Below, piece by piece: positions 16,183-25,557 of a stretch of DNA of 64,000 nt (position 1 is its first letter; each line of letters starts with the position of its first letter). The position numbers and the translations under genes are program-made. Under the pieces are notes generated by a model. The model was given only the letters and a program-made list of their open reading frames with translations, ran no database searches and was not told the origin of the DNA. The DNA comes from Hellea sp965224755 (GTDB lineage Bacteria; Pseudomonadota; Alphaproteobacteria; Caulobacterales; Maricaulaceae): assembly GCA_965224755.1 (NCBI GenBank), contig OZ245061.1, forward strand, positions 1,736,001-1,800,000, read 5' to 3'.

Positions 16183-18798
16183 ATGCGCGGAATTACAAAA
16201 GCTATCAAATATAGCATCATAGCAACGACAGCGGCCATCGGCACGCTAATCATTGGCACGCAGGCTTTGGCCGCCGAAACCGGCCCGGCAGGCAGCGCCG
16301 GTGATCAGGTCAAGCATTTCCGCCAACTTGGCCCCGAAAGCCTGCCAACACCGAATATTTTCCGCAATGCCGCCGGCGCGCCCGGCCCGGCCTATTGGCA
16401 GCAACAAGCCAATGTCGATATCAACGCCGCGCTCGACGAAGACAAAAAACGTATCGTCGCGACGATGAAGCTCGATTATGTCAATAATTCCCCGGATGAG
16501 TTAAACTATATCTGGCTGGCGCTGGACCAAAACCGCTTTAAAGACGGCTCTCTCGCCCGCGAAAGCACTATCGCCTCTGCCGCAGGCTCAAGCCGCGGCG
16601 ACGGCTCGGGCAGTGAAGACCGCATCAGCTTCGGCGCTATGCGCTATAGTCAGGCCATGGAAGACCGCGAATACGGTTTTGAATTCACATCGGTCACAGG
16701 CGCGAACGGCGAAGATTTATCCTATACCGTCAACGATACGATGATGCGCATTGATATCCCCGAAGGCCTCGCGCCCGAAGCACGTTTCACGGTCAATATC
16801 GACTGGGAACATAATATTATCGACGAGGAAGCGGTTGGCGGACGCGGCGGCTATGAATGTTTCACCGCCGAAGAGGAAGACGGCAATTGCACGTTCTCCC
16901 TCGCGCAGTGGTTTCCGCGTATGGCCGCCTATACCGATTATACAGGCTGGCAGAATAAACAGTTTTTAGGCCGCGGCGAGTTCACCCTCGAATTTGGTGA
17001 CTATAACGTCAACATCACTGTGCCGTCCGACCATATCGTAGCCGCCTCCGGCGTGCTGCAAAATCCGCGTCAGGTAATGACCGCCAAACAGCGCAAACGC
17101 ATGGACAGCGCCAATACCGAAAAACCCATCTTTATCGTCACGCCAGAAGAAGCTGAGAAAAACGAGAAATCCGCTGCCAAAGGCACGAAAACCTGGCGTT
17201 TCAAAGCCGATAATGTCCGTGATTTCGCATGGTCAAGCTCGCGTAAATATATCTGGGACGCGATGTTGCATGAGCAAGATGACGAGACCAATCCCGTCGT
17301 CACAGCGATGAGCTTCTACCCCAAGGAAGCCGAGCCGATCTGGTCAAAATACTCTACTCAGGCCGTGGTTCACACCATGGAAGTCTATAGTAAATTCTCA
17401 TTCGCCTATCCCTACCCGACAGCGCAATCCGTCAATGCTTGGGAGCGCGGCGGCATGGAATATCCGATGATTACCTTTAACGGCTATCGCCCCAGTTTGG
17501 ACGAAAAATCCGAAGAAATGGTCTATTCCCGCAATATTAAATACGGGCTGATTGGCGTGATCATCCACGAAATCGGCCATATTTATTTCCCGATGACGGT
17601 CAATTCAGACGAGCGCCGCTGGACGTGGATGGATGAAGGTCTAAACACCTTCTTGGAATATATGGCGGAATATGAGTGGGAGGAAGATTTTCCGATCAGC
17701 CGCTGGGGCGAGAATAATCCGCTGGACGATATTTCGCGCTATATGGCAAGCTCCAATCAAGTGCCGATCATGACGCAATCCGACAGCGTATTACAATTCG
17801 GCCCCAATGCCTATTCCAAGCCCGCAGCCTCGCTGATCGTGCTGCGCGAAACCGTTATGGGCCGCGAGTTGTTTGACTTTGCCTTTAAAGAATATGCCAA
17901 TCGCTGGAAGTTTAAACGTCCAACGCCGGCTGATTTCTTCCGCACCATGGAAGATGCTTCTGCCGTTGATCTTGATTGGTTCTGGCGCGGTTGGTATTTC
18001 GGCACGGATCACGTCGATATGAGCATCACCTCGATGCGAGAATACACAATTTCAACGCAAGACCCCGAAGAAGAGCTCGGTAAAGACCGTAGCGATAATA
18101 TGGACAAACATCCCGAAAGCATTGTCCAGCGCCGCAACCGCGAAGAGGGCCTCAAAACTCATATTAAGCGCTTTGATGATCTTGAAGATTTCTATAATGA
18201 AAACGACAAATTTGCTGTCACCAATAAAGACCGCAATAAGTTCAAGAGCTTCGTTGACGATTTAAAACCTTGGGAAAAAGAGGTCTATGACCGCGCACTC
18301 GAAGACGGGCAATATCTCTATTTTGTCGATTTCAAAAACATAGGCGGATTGATCTCGCCCCTGCCCCTCAAGCTGACATATAGCAACGGCGAAACCGAAG
18401 AGATGATGATCCCGGCTGAAATCTGGCGCCGCAACAGCAAGGCTGTGACCAAGTTAATCGTCCGCAAGAAACGGATAAAATCTATCCAGCTCGACCCTGC
18501 CCACCAGACCGCTGATGCTGATTATAGCAATAATAACTTCCCACCTGTAATGACGCCCGGGCGCTTAGAGCTTTATAAATCCGACCGTAAGCGCAAGAAT
18601 ATGATGGCGGATATGCTGGCCGAGCTTAAGACAGACGATAAAGACGAAGCGGAGGAGTCCGGCAAGGATATCCCGCTGCAAAAGGACGGCAAGGCGACCA
18701 AGCCCGCCAAGACAAAGACCAACAGCAAGAAGAAACTCGACGACAAAGAGACAAATTCTCTGCGTAAGACGCTTGAAAAAATGATGGGTAAAAAATAA
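16183..18798 (+). CDS. M1 family metallopeptidase, exported
   Basis: The protein has 871 aa from the ATG at 16183, giving a signal peptide ending in QALAAE; ATG 16168 or TTG 16162 are possible starts. A beta-sandwich N-terminal domain is followed by the gluzincin core. ERGGMEYPMI replaces the usual GAMEN, and HEIGH lies at about 462-466 with the third ligand Glu 18 residues later (WMDEGLN). The C-terminal region ends in a long Lys/Asp/Glu-rich tail (from about residue 815). It resembles the large secreted M1-like peptidases of marine alphaproteobacteria rather than PepN. It should be periplasmic and degrade peptides. The next gene starts 9 nt after its stop, suggesting an operon. Confidence 0.9.
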   Translation: MRGITKAIKYSIIATTAAIGTLIIGTQALAAETGPAGSAGDQVKHFRQLGPESLPTPNIFRNAAGAPGPAYWQQQANVDINAALDEDKKRIVATMKLDYVNNSPDELNYIWLALDQNRFKDGSLARESTIASAAGSSRGDGSGSEDRISFGAMRYSQAMEDREYGFEFTSVTGANGEDLSYTVNDTMMRIDIPEGLAPEARFTVNIDWEHNIIDEEAVGGRGGYECFTAEEEDGNCTFSLAQWFPRMAAYTDYTGWQNKQFLGRGEFTLEFGDYNVNITVPSDHIVAASGVLQNPRQVMTAKQRKRMDSANTEKPIFIVTPEEAEKNEKSAAKGTKTWRFKADNVRDFAWSSSRKYIWDAMLHEQDDETNPVVTAMSFYPKEAEPIWSKYSTQAVVHTMEVYSKFSFAYPYPTAQSVNAWERGGMEYPMITFNGYRPSLDEKSEEMVYSRNIKYGLIGVIIHEIGHIYFPMTVNSDERRWTWMDEGLNTFLEYMAEYEWEEDFPISRWGENNPLDDISRYMASSNQVPIMTQSDSVLQFGPNAYSKPAASLIVLRETVMGRELFDFAFKEYANRWKFKRPTPADFFRTMEDASAVDLDWFWRGWYFGTDHVDMSITSMREYTISTQDPEEELGKDRSDNMDKHPESIVQRRNREEGLKTHIKRFDDLEDFYNENDKFAVTNKDRNKFKSFVDDLKPWEKEVYDRALEDGQYLYFVDFKNIGGLISPLPLKLTYSNGETEEMMIPAEIWRRNSKAVTKLIVRKKRIKSIQLDPAHQTADADYSNNNFPPVMTPGRLELYKSDRKRKNMMADMLAELKTDDKDEAEESGKDIPLQKDGKATKPAKTKTNSKKKLDDKETNSLRKTLEKMMGKK

Positions 18799-18807
18799 GC
18801 AAAGCCT

Positions 18808-19311
18808 ATGCTGAGCCGTCGAACCACACTTAAACTTTTAAGCGGGGCTGCCCTCACGGCGGCCCTTCCGCTTCCCGCCCTTGCGCACCGCCAGAAAACC
18901 ACGCTGAGCCAAGTGGAATGGAACGAAGCCGATAAGGTGCTTTACGTCACCCATAGCTACCATATGCACGACGCCGAGACCGCTCTGGCGGCAGCCGGCA
19001 TTATTGATAAGCCTGACCTGACATCGCTGCGCGCCCGCGCCAAACTCGCGGTCTATACGGCGCGTAATTTTCAGCTCTCAAGCGGCGGCAAAGACATTAG
19101 CCTCGACGTGCTCGGCGCTGAAAACGTAGGACGCATGGTCTATGTTTACCAAGAGGCTCATCTTGATGAAGCCCCAAGTAAACTCATGGTTTTGGCCACA
19201 ATGCTCCGCGAGATTATCCCCGGCCAACTCAACAATGTTGATGTTACTCTGGCAGGCGATTTGACCTCCGTTCAATTCAAAAACAATGACGGGCCAAAAA
19301 AAGTGCTCTAA
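18808..19311 (+). CDS. DUF6702 family protein, Tat-like signal
   Basis: This 167-aa protein begins with a twin-arginine-like leader (LSRRTTLKLLSG) and a hydrophobic stretch ending ALAH, so it is probably exported folded. The mature part resembles DUF6702 proteins, which commonly sit beside M1 peptidase genes: an early Gln-Val-Glu-Trp strand, VTHSYHMHDAE, and YVYQEAHLDE. It follows the M1 peptidase by 9 nt, and that pairing supports an accessory role to the peptidase. No catalytic motif is recognised. Confidence 0.7.
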   Translation: MLSRRTTLKLLSGAALTAALPLPALAHRQKTTLSQVEWNEADKVLYVTHSYHMHDAETALAAAGIIDKPDLTSLRARAKLAVYTARNFQLSSGGKDISLDVLGAENVGRMVYVYQEAHLDEAPSKLMVLATMLREIIPGQLNNVDVTLAGDLTSVQFKNNDGPKKVL

Positions 19312-19352
19312 AATGAGTTGCCTAATTCGAAAATCACAGCCACACAGTGACT

Positions 19353-19982
19353 ATGCTTATTGTCCATCATCTCAATAACTCCCGTTCACAACGCATCCTC
19401 TGGCTGCTCGAAGAATTGGACGTTAAATATGAGATTAAGCACTATCAGCGCGACCCGGACACTAACCGCGCCCCGCCGGAGCTGAAAGCCATTCACCCTT
19501 TGGGGAAATCGCCCGTCATTGAGGACGGCGATAATATCGTCGCTGAAACCGGCGCGATTATCGTCTATATTCTGGATAAATACGGCAAAGGGAAACTCCG
19601 CCCCAAAGACGGCACACAGGACTATATTGACTATGTCCATTTCCTGCATTTCGCCGAAGGCTCAGCTATGCTGCCGTTCTTGCTCGCGCTTTATACAGGC
19701 TATCTCGGCGAAGCCGCAGCGCCCCTACAGCCTATCATCATGAACGAGATCAAAGGCGTTCTCGATTATTGCGAATACCGCCTGATCCGAAACGACTATT
19801 TTGCGGGAGGCACACTAACAGGCGCGGACATCCAAATGATATTCCCTCTCGAAGCCGCCAAAGCTCAGGGCCGCCTCAAAGGCTTTGAAGCCTGCATTGA
19901 TTTCGTCGATAAAATCCACAAACGCCCCGCCTATCTGAAAGCCTTGGAACGCGGCGGCGATTACGCCTACGGGCCGAAATAA
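19353..19982 (+). CDS. Glutathione S-transferase family protein
   Basis: This protein of about 209 aa starts at ATG 19353 (a GTG two codons earlier is also possible; neither has a clear ribosome-binding site). The thioredoxin-fold N-domain has HHLNNSRSQRILWLLEELD with the catalytic Ser region, IHPLGKSPVIED (cis-Pro) and ETGAIIVYILDKYG (Glu binding the glutathione gamma-glutamyl group). The C-terminal helical domain has FAGGTLTGADIQM. It resembles bacterial detoxification GSTs of the yeast Gtt1 type. It is followed 3 nt later by a VOC-family gene, so a shared detoxification operon is plausible. Confidence 0.9.
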   Translation: MLIVHHLNNSRSQRILWLLEELDVKYEIKHYQRDPDTNRAPPELKAIHPLGKSPVIEDGDNIVAETGAIIVYILDKYGKGKLRPKDGTQDYIDYVHFLHFAEGSAMLPFLLALYTGYLGEAAAPLQPIIMNEIKGVLDYCEYRLIRNDYFAGGTLTGADIQMIFPLEAAKAQGRLKGFEACIDFVDKIHKRPAYLKALERGGDYAYGPK

Positions 19983-19985
19983 ACC

Positions 19986-20405
19986 GTGGCTACAGTCTTT
20001 CACCTTGCCCTCCCCGTAAAAGACAAAGAACAAACCCGCGCCTTCTACGGCGATGTACTAGGCTGCACCCAAGGCCGCGAAGCAGAGAGTTGGATAGATT
20101 TCAACTTTTTTGGTCATCAACTTAGCTTCCACGTCAAACCGAAAAGTTTTGAAAGCAAAGACCTCACCAATCGCGTGGACGGCAAAGATGTTCCTGTCCG
20201 TCATTTCGGGGCGGTGCTGGATTGGAAGGATTGGCAAGCTCTGCGCACTCGCCTCATTGAAGCCGGCACAGACTTCATTATTGACCCCTATACCCGGTTC
20301 AAAGGGCAGGAAGGCGAACAAGTCACAATGTTCTTCCTAGACCCAAGCGGCAATGCCCTAGAGTTCAAAAGCTTCAAAGACCCGAGTCAGGTGTTTGTGA
20401 GTTAA
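19986..20405 (+). CDS. VOC family (glyoxalase/dioxygenase-like) protein
   Basis: This 139-aa protein starts with GTG, 3 nt after the GST stop. The VOC fold is indicated by FHLALPVKDKEQTRAFYGDVLGC and the C-terminal FFLDPSGNALEFKSF strand carrying the usual metal Glu. It has a His near the N-terminus and one in GHQLSFHV. Relatives in alphaproteobacteria are annotated as glyoxalase/bleomycin-resistance/dioxygenase proteins. The true substrate cannot be told. The 3' end overlaps the stop of the convergent lipoprotein gene by 4 nt. Confidence 0.88.
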   Translation: MATVFHLALPVKDKEQTRAFYGDVLGCTQGREAESWIDFNFFGHQLSFHVKPKSFESKDLTNRVDGKDVPVRHFGAVLDWKDWQALRTRLIEAGTDFIIDPYTRFKGQEGEQVTMFFLDPSGNALEFKSFKDPSQVFVS

Positions 20406-20995
20406 TCCTCAAACCCCCAAGGCGCGGGCGGGGTTTCCACCGGCTTCGTCATATCAAATTCCACGCGGAAATGACGATTGGGACGGCGGAGTTCATAGGC
20501 ATAGATAGTGCCTGTCACCTCAACCGCCCAGATATTGACGATTGAAGCCTCTAGGCCCTCTTTTTGGAACATATCTATCGAAAACTGATCGACGGGAAAT
20601 TCCTGCCGCGCTGCTGTGCCTGCGTTCGCCGTATCCCCGCCATATTGCGTCACCGCGTCTTCAGAGCCGTCCTCATGGCGGTGGTCGTGTTTTAAGCGCA
20701 GGCCATTGTCCGTTTTAGAAATCACCCATGTGCGAGAATGGTCATCTTCGACATGGAACGGGATGCGGATGGTAGTATCGGAGCATTCGCGCACATGCAT
20801 AACCATTTTCTTTGGCGCGAAATCCGCGTCCACAGCATCAGTGCTGACGAGTTTGCCGGCATAGGCTTTGCCGCAATATTGGCTAAGAGCGCCGAAGAAG
20901 GCGTCTTGCGGAGTGGCAGCTTGGGGTTGGCAAGCCATTAGAGCCAGCGCGCTGCATAGTCCCAAAAGCGCTTTGATTGCAAAGCTGGTTGGCAT
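20402..20995 (-). CDS. Hypothetical lipoprotein
   Basis: This 197-aa protein has a lipoprotein signal (lipobox LMAC, Cys22). The mature sequence contains YCGKAYAGKL, a small charged core (VEDDHSRTWVISKT, LKHDHRHEDGSED) with a His/Asp cluster, and an aromatic C-terminus (YELRRPNRHFRVEFD). I do not recognise a named family function; similar proteins are annotated as hypothetical secreted proteins. It is monocistronic and convergent with the VOC gene. A weak metal-binding role for the HDHRHED stretch is only a guess. Confidence 0.75.
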   Translation of the reverse strand: MPTSFAIKALLGLCSALALMACQPQAATPQDAFFGALSQYCGKAYAGKLVSTDAVDADFAPKKMVMHVRECSDTTIRIPFHVEDDHSRTWVISKTDNGLRLKHDHRHEDGSEDAVTQYGGDTANAGTAARQEFPVDQFSIDMFQKEGLEASIVNIWAVEVTGTIYAYELRRPNRHFRVEFDMTKPVETPPAPWGFED

Positions 20996-21037
20996 AGAAG
21001 ACTCCCGTTTTACACAAGACTAACGAGGACACTCCCG

Positions 21038-21670
21038 ATGCTCAAGCTTTATGATTGCACATCAGCCCCCAGCCCGCGCCGCGCCCGTATGTTCTTGGCC
21101 GAGAAAGGTATTGAGCACGAGACCATTCAGATTGATTTGCGCACAGGCGAGCAAATGGGCGAAGCTTTCCGGGAGGTCAATCCGCGCTGCACTGTTCCGG
21201 CTTTGGTCACAGATGACGGAGATGTTCTGACCGAAAATGCAGAGATTGCTGCCTATCTGGAAGCCGCCTATCCGGACACGCCCTTGCTGGGAACGACGCC
21301 GATGGAAAAGGCCCTTATCGCAAAATGGAATTGGCGTGTGGAATCTGACGGCTTATCCGCAGTAGGTGAAGCTTTGCGTAATGCCTCGCCCAATTTGAAA
21401 GACCGCGCCATTGCCGGGCCGCGCAATATAGCGCAAATTCCTGAACTGGCGGAGCGCGGGCGTCAGCGCATAGCCTGGTTTTTCGAGGATTTAGACGCTC
21501 AATTGCAAGGGAATGACTATGTCGCCGGCGATAATTATTCCCTCGCTGATATTACGGCGACTGTCGTTGTCGATTTCGCCCGCTGGGTGAAATGCTACCC
21601 AGATGATTCGCAATTTTCACTGCTGGAATGGCATGAACGGATGAAACTCCGGCCTTCTTATGGGGCCTAG
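21038..21670 (+). CDS. Glutathione S-transferase family protein
   Basis: This 210-aa second GST in the window has low similarity to the first. The N-domain has LYDCTSAPSPRRARMFLAEKGI, NPRCTVPALVTDDG (cis-Pro) and ENAEIAAYLEAAYP. The C-domain has YVAGDNYSLADITATVVVDF, and the Asp of the N-capping box is present. The Ser/Pro-rich active-site region suggests the omega/beta-like alphaproteobacterial GSTs. A good ribosome-binding site (gaggacac) precedes the ATG. It is monocistronic, with 130 nt before pckA. Confidence 0.9.
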   Translation: MLKLYDCTSAPSPRRARMFLAEKGIEHETIQIDLRTGEQMGEAFREVNPRCTVPALVTDDGDVLTENAEIAAYLEAAYPDTPLLGTTPMEKALIAKWNWRVESDGLSAVGEALRNASPNLKDRAIAGPRNIAQIPELAERGRQRIAWFFEDLDAQLQGNDYVAGDNYSLADITATVVVDFARWVKCYPDDSQFSLLEWHERMKLRPSYGA

Positions 21671-21677
21671 AAACTCA

Positions 21678-21716
21678 TTGACAGCGTTGTCATGTTAAAT
21701 ATTTGATATATATAAG
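21678..21716 (+). promoter_or_regulatory. Promoter region of pckA
   Basis: TTGTCA (21687-21692) and TATATA (21709-21714) are separated by 16 nt and lie about 85 nt upstream of the pckA ATG, an AT-rich island unlike its surroundings. GACA-GCGT-TGTC (21680-21691) overlaps the -35 as a short inverted repeat and could be an operator. PEP carboxykinase genes are normally regulated by carbon source. Confidence 0.5.
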
Positions 21717-21800
21717 ATTTTTTGTAATCTGACTGTTGATATTGGCACAGTACCTGCTACGCCCCCGCCCATAAGATAGAGCCTCGCAGGGACCCTTAAG

Positions 21801-23390
21801 ATGACAGCGACCACTCGACACTTCAGCGTGACCGGATTCACTGGCGACTATAACATAAACTGGAATTGGACACCCGCCCGTTTCTACGAAGCCGCTATCC
21901 AAAATGAAGGCGCTGAAATTGCCAAAGGCGGCGCGATTGTCGTCAAAACCGGCAAACATACAGGCCGCTCCGCCACGGATAAATTCGTTGTCCGCGATGC
22001 CGAGACGGAAAATACCGTCTGGTGGGAGGGCAATGCCGAGATGTCTCCCGCTCACTTCGCAGCTTTGAAAGCTGACTTCGCGGCGCATATGGCGAGCGTA
22101 AAAACGCTTTATGGCCAAGACACTTTTGGCGGGGCTGACCTCGATCACCGTCTGCCCGTTCAAATCATTACGGAATTTGCTTGGCACGGCCTGTTTGTGC
22201 ATCACCTGCTCCGCCAGCCCGATGCCGCAGAGCTGGAAAGCTTTGCGCCCGAATTCACCATTATCAACCTACCCTCTTTCCAAGCAGACCCTGCCCGCCA
22301 CGGCACGCGCTCCGAGACTGTTATCGCGGTTAATATGAGCGAGCGGCTTATCCTCATTGGCGGAACATCTTATGCCGGAGAGACCAAGAAGTCCGTCTTC
22401 TCCGCGCTCAATTATTACCTCCCCGCCAAGCGCGTCATGCCGATGCATTGCTCCGTAAATGTCGATGATGACGATAATGCGGCGATTTTCTTTGGCCTGT
22501 CCGGCACAGGCAAAACTACTCTCTCGGCCAATCCTGACCGCACATTGGTCGGCGATGACGAACATGGCTGGAGCGAGAACGGGTTGTTTAACTTCGAAGG
22601 CGGCTGTTACGCCAAGATGATCAAACTCTCCGCCGAAGCCGAGCCCGAAATTTTTGCGACAACGCAAATGTGGGGCACGGTTCTTGAAAATGTAGTCATG
22701 CACCCTGAAACGCGAGAGCTTGATTTTAATGACGGCACATTGGCAGAAAATAGCCGCGGCGCTTATGATCTTACCGCAATCCCCAATGCCAGCCCAACGG
22801 GCCGCTGCGGCCAGCCTAAAACGCTTGTTATGCTGACAGCCGATGCTTTCGGCGTCTTGCCGCCCATATCAAAACTCACGCCGCAACAGGCTATGTATCA
22901 CTTCCTCTCCGGCTATACGGCTAAAGTCGCGGGCACTGAAAAAGGTATCACAGAACCGACAGCCACCTTTTCGGCCTGTTTCGGCGCGCCATTCATGCCG
23001 CGCCATCCTGCGGTTTACGGGGAACTTCTGCGCGATCTTATCGCCGAGCACAATGTCGATTGCTGGCTGGTTAATACAGGCTGGACGGCTGGGCCTTACG
23101 GTACGGGCTACCGCATGCCGATCAAAGCCACTCGCGCCATGCTCAATGCGGCGCTGGACGGCTCATTAGCTAAAGGCGAATTCCGCAGGGATAAAAACTT
23201 CGGTGTTATGGTGCCGGCAGCCATTGCAGGCGTTGACACAAAGCTGCTCGATCCGCGCAATACGTGGGACGATAAAGCCGCTTACGATGTCCAAGCGCAA
23301 AAGCTGGTCGGCATGTTCATTGAAAACTTTGCCAAGTTCGAGAATCGCGTAACGGATGACGTCAAAGCGGCCGCGCCAAGGGCTGCGTAA
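21801..23390 (+). CDS. pckA: Phosphoenolpyruvate carboxykinase (ATP)
   Basis: The protein has 529 aa, the usual length. It converts oxaloacetate plus ATP to phosphoenolpyruvate, the first committed step of gluconeogenesis, in the cytoplasm. Diagnostic elements: TGKHTGRSATDKF for oxaloacetate/PEP binding, MHCSVNVDDDDNAAIFFGLSGTGKTTLS (kinase-1a loop GLSGTGKT), DDEHGW (metal Asp), FEGGCYAK and the C-terminal NTGWTAGPYGTGYR. ATP-type rather than GTP-type is clear from these motifs. An AGGG ribosome-binding site lies 8-9 nt before the ATG. It fits a bacterium growing on peptides and amino acids. Confidence 0.97.
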   Translation: MTATTRHFSVTGFTGDYNINWNWTPARFYEAAIQNEGAEIAKGGAIVVKTGKHTGRSATDKFVVRDAETENTVWWEGNAEMSPAHFAALKADFAAHMASVKTLYGQDTFGGADLDHRLPVQIITEFAWHGLFVHHLLRQPDAAELESFAPEFTIINLPSFQADPARHGTRSETVIAVNMSERLILIGGTSYAGETKKSVFSALNYYLPAKRVMPMHCSVNVDDDDNAAIFFGLSGTGKTTLSANPDRTLVGDDEHGWSENGLFNFEGGCYAKMIKLSAEAEPEIFATTQMWGTVLENVVMHPETRELDFNDGTLAENSRGAYDLTAIPNASPTGRCGQPKTLVMLTADAFGVLPPISKLTPQQAMYHFLSGYTAKVAGTEKGITEPTATFSACFGAPFMPRHPAVYGELLRDLIAEHNVDCWLVNTGWTAGPYGTGYRMPIKATRAMLNAALDGSLAKGEFRRDKNFGVMVPAAIAGVDTKLLDPRNTWDDKAAYDVQAQKLVGMFIENFAKFENRVTDDVKAAAPRAA

Positions 23391-23404
23391 TTCGCGGCCC
23401 GATT

Positions 23405-24007
23405 ATGCAAAAACCTAAAGTCCTCCTTTTCGATCTCGGCGGCGTTATCGTGCGCTGGACGGGCCTTGAAGAACTATCTGCCTTAACCGGCTTAAGCCGT
23501 GATGAGGTGCTAGCCACTTTCGAGCTTTCAGATATTTTTAAAGCCTACCAAATTGGCCAATGCGATGACGCGACCTTCATCACTGCGCTGATTTCAGAGT
23601 TCAAACTCGATAAATCTCCCATTGAGATGACGCGTCTTTGGCAAATATGGGTCGACGAAACCTATATCGGCATCAAAGAGGCCCTCACCACACTGCGGCA
23701 AAACCACACAATCGCCTGCCTGTCTAACACCAATGCTCTACATTGGGCCTGGCTTGAAAACCATATCGCGACGGCGAGTTACTTCGATTATAGCTACGCC
23801 TCGCACCTTATTAAGGCCGCCAAGCCTGACCCCGAAAGCTACCATATCCCGATTCAAGGTATGGGCATAAGTCCAAGTGATATATGGTTTTTTGACGATA
23901 CGATGGAGAATATTGAGGCCGCCAAAGCCGTTGGCATGCAAGCTTTTCATGTTGACCGCAAGTTTGGCGTAATCCCAGTTTTGCAAGCTCTCAACCTATT
24001 GCCATAA
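23405..24007 (+). CDS. HAD family phosphatase (HAD-IA, YihX-like)
   Basis: The protein has 200 aa. HAD motif I is LLFDLGGVIVRW; its second acid is replaced by Gly, as in many HAD-IA enzymes. Motif II is CLSNTN, the Lys motif is near AAKPDPESY, and motif IV is IWFFDDTMENIEAAKAVGMQ. It resembles YihX-type alpha-glucose-1-phosphatases and similar small sugar-phosphate phosphatases. It starts 14 nt after pckA, so it may be cotranscribed with it. The exact substrate is unknown. Confidence 0.88.
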   Translation: MQKPKVLLFDLGGVIVRWTGLEELSALTGLSRDEVLATFELSDIFKAYQIGQCDDATFITALISEFKLDKSPIEMTRLWQIWVDETYIGIKEALTTLRQNHTIACLSNTNALHWAWLENHIATASYFDYSYASHLIKAAKPDPESYHIPIQGMGISPSDIWFFDDTMENIEAAKAVGMQAFHVDRKFGVIPVLQALNLLP

Positions 24008-24079
24008 TTATACAAAATTGAAATTGGGTCATTCAGAGCCGTTCATTGCTATTTTTTTGAATTAGGTTAAGAAGGCTAC

Positions 24080-24832
24080 ATGAACACGCACCGTATCCGA
24101 CCCCTAAAAGCCTATAAACACTTTCGCAATCTGGTTGCGGATAAGGAAGATACGACGCAGGTCTTTCATATTGTTGAGGCTCTGGACGGCAATAACCTGA
24201 ACAATGATTTCCGTCGGTTTATGGCAGACCCCGATGGTCAGGCCCGTTTTGCCGAGCGCCGCGAACTTGTGCCTTTGCTTGACGACCATGACACGCTTCG
24301 CAAACTGCCCATGGGCTCCGTTGGGCAAGCCTATGTGAATTTTATGGAAAGTCAGGGTATCAGCGCGCAAGGACTGGTTGATGAATATGACAGTTTTGGC
24401 AAAAAAATGGAAGATTACTATCCTGCCGATGTCTCTTGGCTTGGCTATCGCCGCCGCGATACCCATGATTTAATGCATATCATGACGGGATATAGCCGGG
24501 ACGCGCTGGGCGAAGCCTGCGTGCTTAATTTCACCCACAGCCAGCATGGCGGGTTCGGTATTTATTTCATTGCCCATATGGCCTCACTTGAGATTCGCAA
24601 ACAAGCCCCGAAAGGCTCTCCCGTCTGGAGAGCTGTGCGAGAAGCCAAGAAAAACGGCGCTATCGCAGGTCATATCGCACGTCAGGATATTATTGCGCTT
24701 TTGGGCGAGAATCTCGAAGAGGCGCGAAAGCGGCTCAATATCAAGCCGCCCAAGCTCTATCAACAAGTGCATGCGGAGATGCAGGCCAACGGCATTGACC
24801 CATATGAGGTAATCGGCCAAGCCGCAGCTTAG
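24080..24832 (+). CDS. Ubiquinone biosynthesis protein Coq4 homologue
   Basis: The protein has 250 aa. The Coq4 zinc-binding signature HDxxH-x11-E is intact: H129, D130, H133 and E145 (HDLMHIMTGYSRDALGE). Coq4 proteins act in ubiquinone biosynthesis as a scaffold, and recent work assigns a ring decarboxylation/hydroxylation role. Alphaproteobacterial members are widespread. N-terminal helices and RKQAPKGSPVWRAVREAKKNG match the family. It is convergent with the carbonic anhydrase gene, with stops overlapping by 4 nt. Confidence 0.9.
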   Translation: MNTHRIRPLKAYKHFRNLVADKEDTTQVFHIVEALDGNNLNNDFRRFMADPDGQARFAERRELVPLLDDHDTLRKLPMGSVGQAYVNFMESQGISAQGLVDEYDSFGKKMEDYYPADVSWLGYRRRDTHDLMHIMTGYSRDALGEACVLNFTHSQHGGFGIYFIAHMASLEIRKQAPKGSPVWRAVREAKKNGAIAGHIARQDIIALLGENLEEARKRLNIKPPKLYQQVHAEMQANGIDPYEVIGQAAA

Positions 24833-25461
24833 ACTCTGATCTCTTCAAACTCGCCGACCGCATTGGCCATCATCAAACGGGCTTTGATAATCGAAAAATA
24901 AGCCCCTTGCAGAGTCAGTCCGCCGGTCTCCACAGCCTCCCTTACAAAGGGGAATGTCATCAGGTTAGCGAGCGATTGCCGCACGGTTTCAAGTTCCATT
25001 TCCAGTACGATTTCATCTTCGGGAAGATTTCGCGCCATAACCCTGTCCCGCACATCATTAAGCAGCGACACCCATTTCCCGACATAGCCCGCATTCGGGT
25101 CGTGCCCCATGCCGTTAAGACAACCCTGAATGCCGCCGCAGGATTCGTGCCCCATCACGACAATCATCTCGACGCCCAGCACTTTAACCGCATATTCAAT
25201 CGTCGCCATAGTGCCGTGATACCCTTCCCGCTCGTCCAAAGGCGGGACGATATTGGCGACATTACGCGCGACAAACATCTGGCCCGGATAAGCATTGAAA
25301 ATATCGGACGGGTCAACTCGGCTGTCCGAACAGGCAATCAGCATCACCTTCGGGCTTTGCCCCTCAGTGCCAAGTTCCTCATAGAGGGTTTTCTGCGCGC
25401 GGTAATCACCTTTGCGAAACGCCCGATAGCCCTCAATAAGTTTGTCTTTCCAATCCGTCAT
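24829..25461 (-). CDS. Beta-class carbonic anhydrase
   Basis: The protein has 210 aa from the ATG at 25461 (a GTG nine codons earlier is less likely). Zinc ligands are Cys44 in ACSDSRVDP, His105 and Cys108 in MGHESCGG; the Asp46/Arg48 catalytic dyad is present. NVANIVPP and GTMATIEYAVKVLGVEMIVV complete the family pattern. It interconverts CO2 and bicarbonate in the cytoplasm, supplying bicarbonate to carboxylases. It is monocistronic, with its end overlapping that of coq4. Confidence 0.94.
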   Translation of the reverse strand: MTDWKDKLIEGYRAFRKGDYRAQKTLYEELGTEGQSPKVMLIACSDSRVDPSDIFNAYPGQMFVARNVANIVPPLDEREGYHGTMATIEYAVKVLGVEMIVVMGHESCGGIQGCLNGMGHDPNAGYVGKWVSLLNDVRDRVMARNLPEDEIVLEMELETVRQSLANLMTFPFVREAVETGGLTLQGAYFSIIKARLMMANAVGEFEEIRV

Positions 25462-25522
25462 AGCCCTTGCGATAGCCCAATGCCGCACAGGGGTAAAGCG
25501 TCATCCGTTGTTCGAGTAAGGC

Positions 25523-25551
25523 TTGCCAAACCGCCTCAAATGTGGTACATA
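25523..25551 (+). promoter_or_regulatory. Promoter of the toxin-antitoxin operon
   Basis: TTGCCA (25523-25528) and TACATA (25546-25551) are separated by exactly 17 nt. The -10 ends only 6 nt before the antitoxin ATG at 25558, so transcription should begin at or next to the start codon, suggesting a leaderless mRNA. No clear Shine-Dalgarno sequence is visible. Confidence 0.6.
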
Positions 25552-25557
25552 TGAGAC

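Noticed and set aside
21786..21798. 13-mer GCAGGGACCCTTA before pckA shared with 60020-60032
   Set aside because: In pckA it is at the ribosome-binding site, and in the other place it is part of the RNA stem. The short match is probably chance.
21690..22205. 171-residue minus-strand frame overlapping the pckA start
   Set aside because: Its end lies in the AT-rich promoter of pckA and it shares codons with pckA; no domain or start site supports it.
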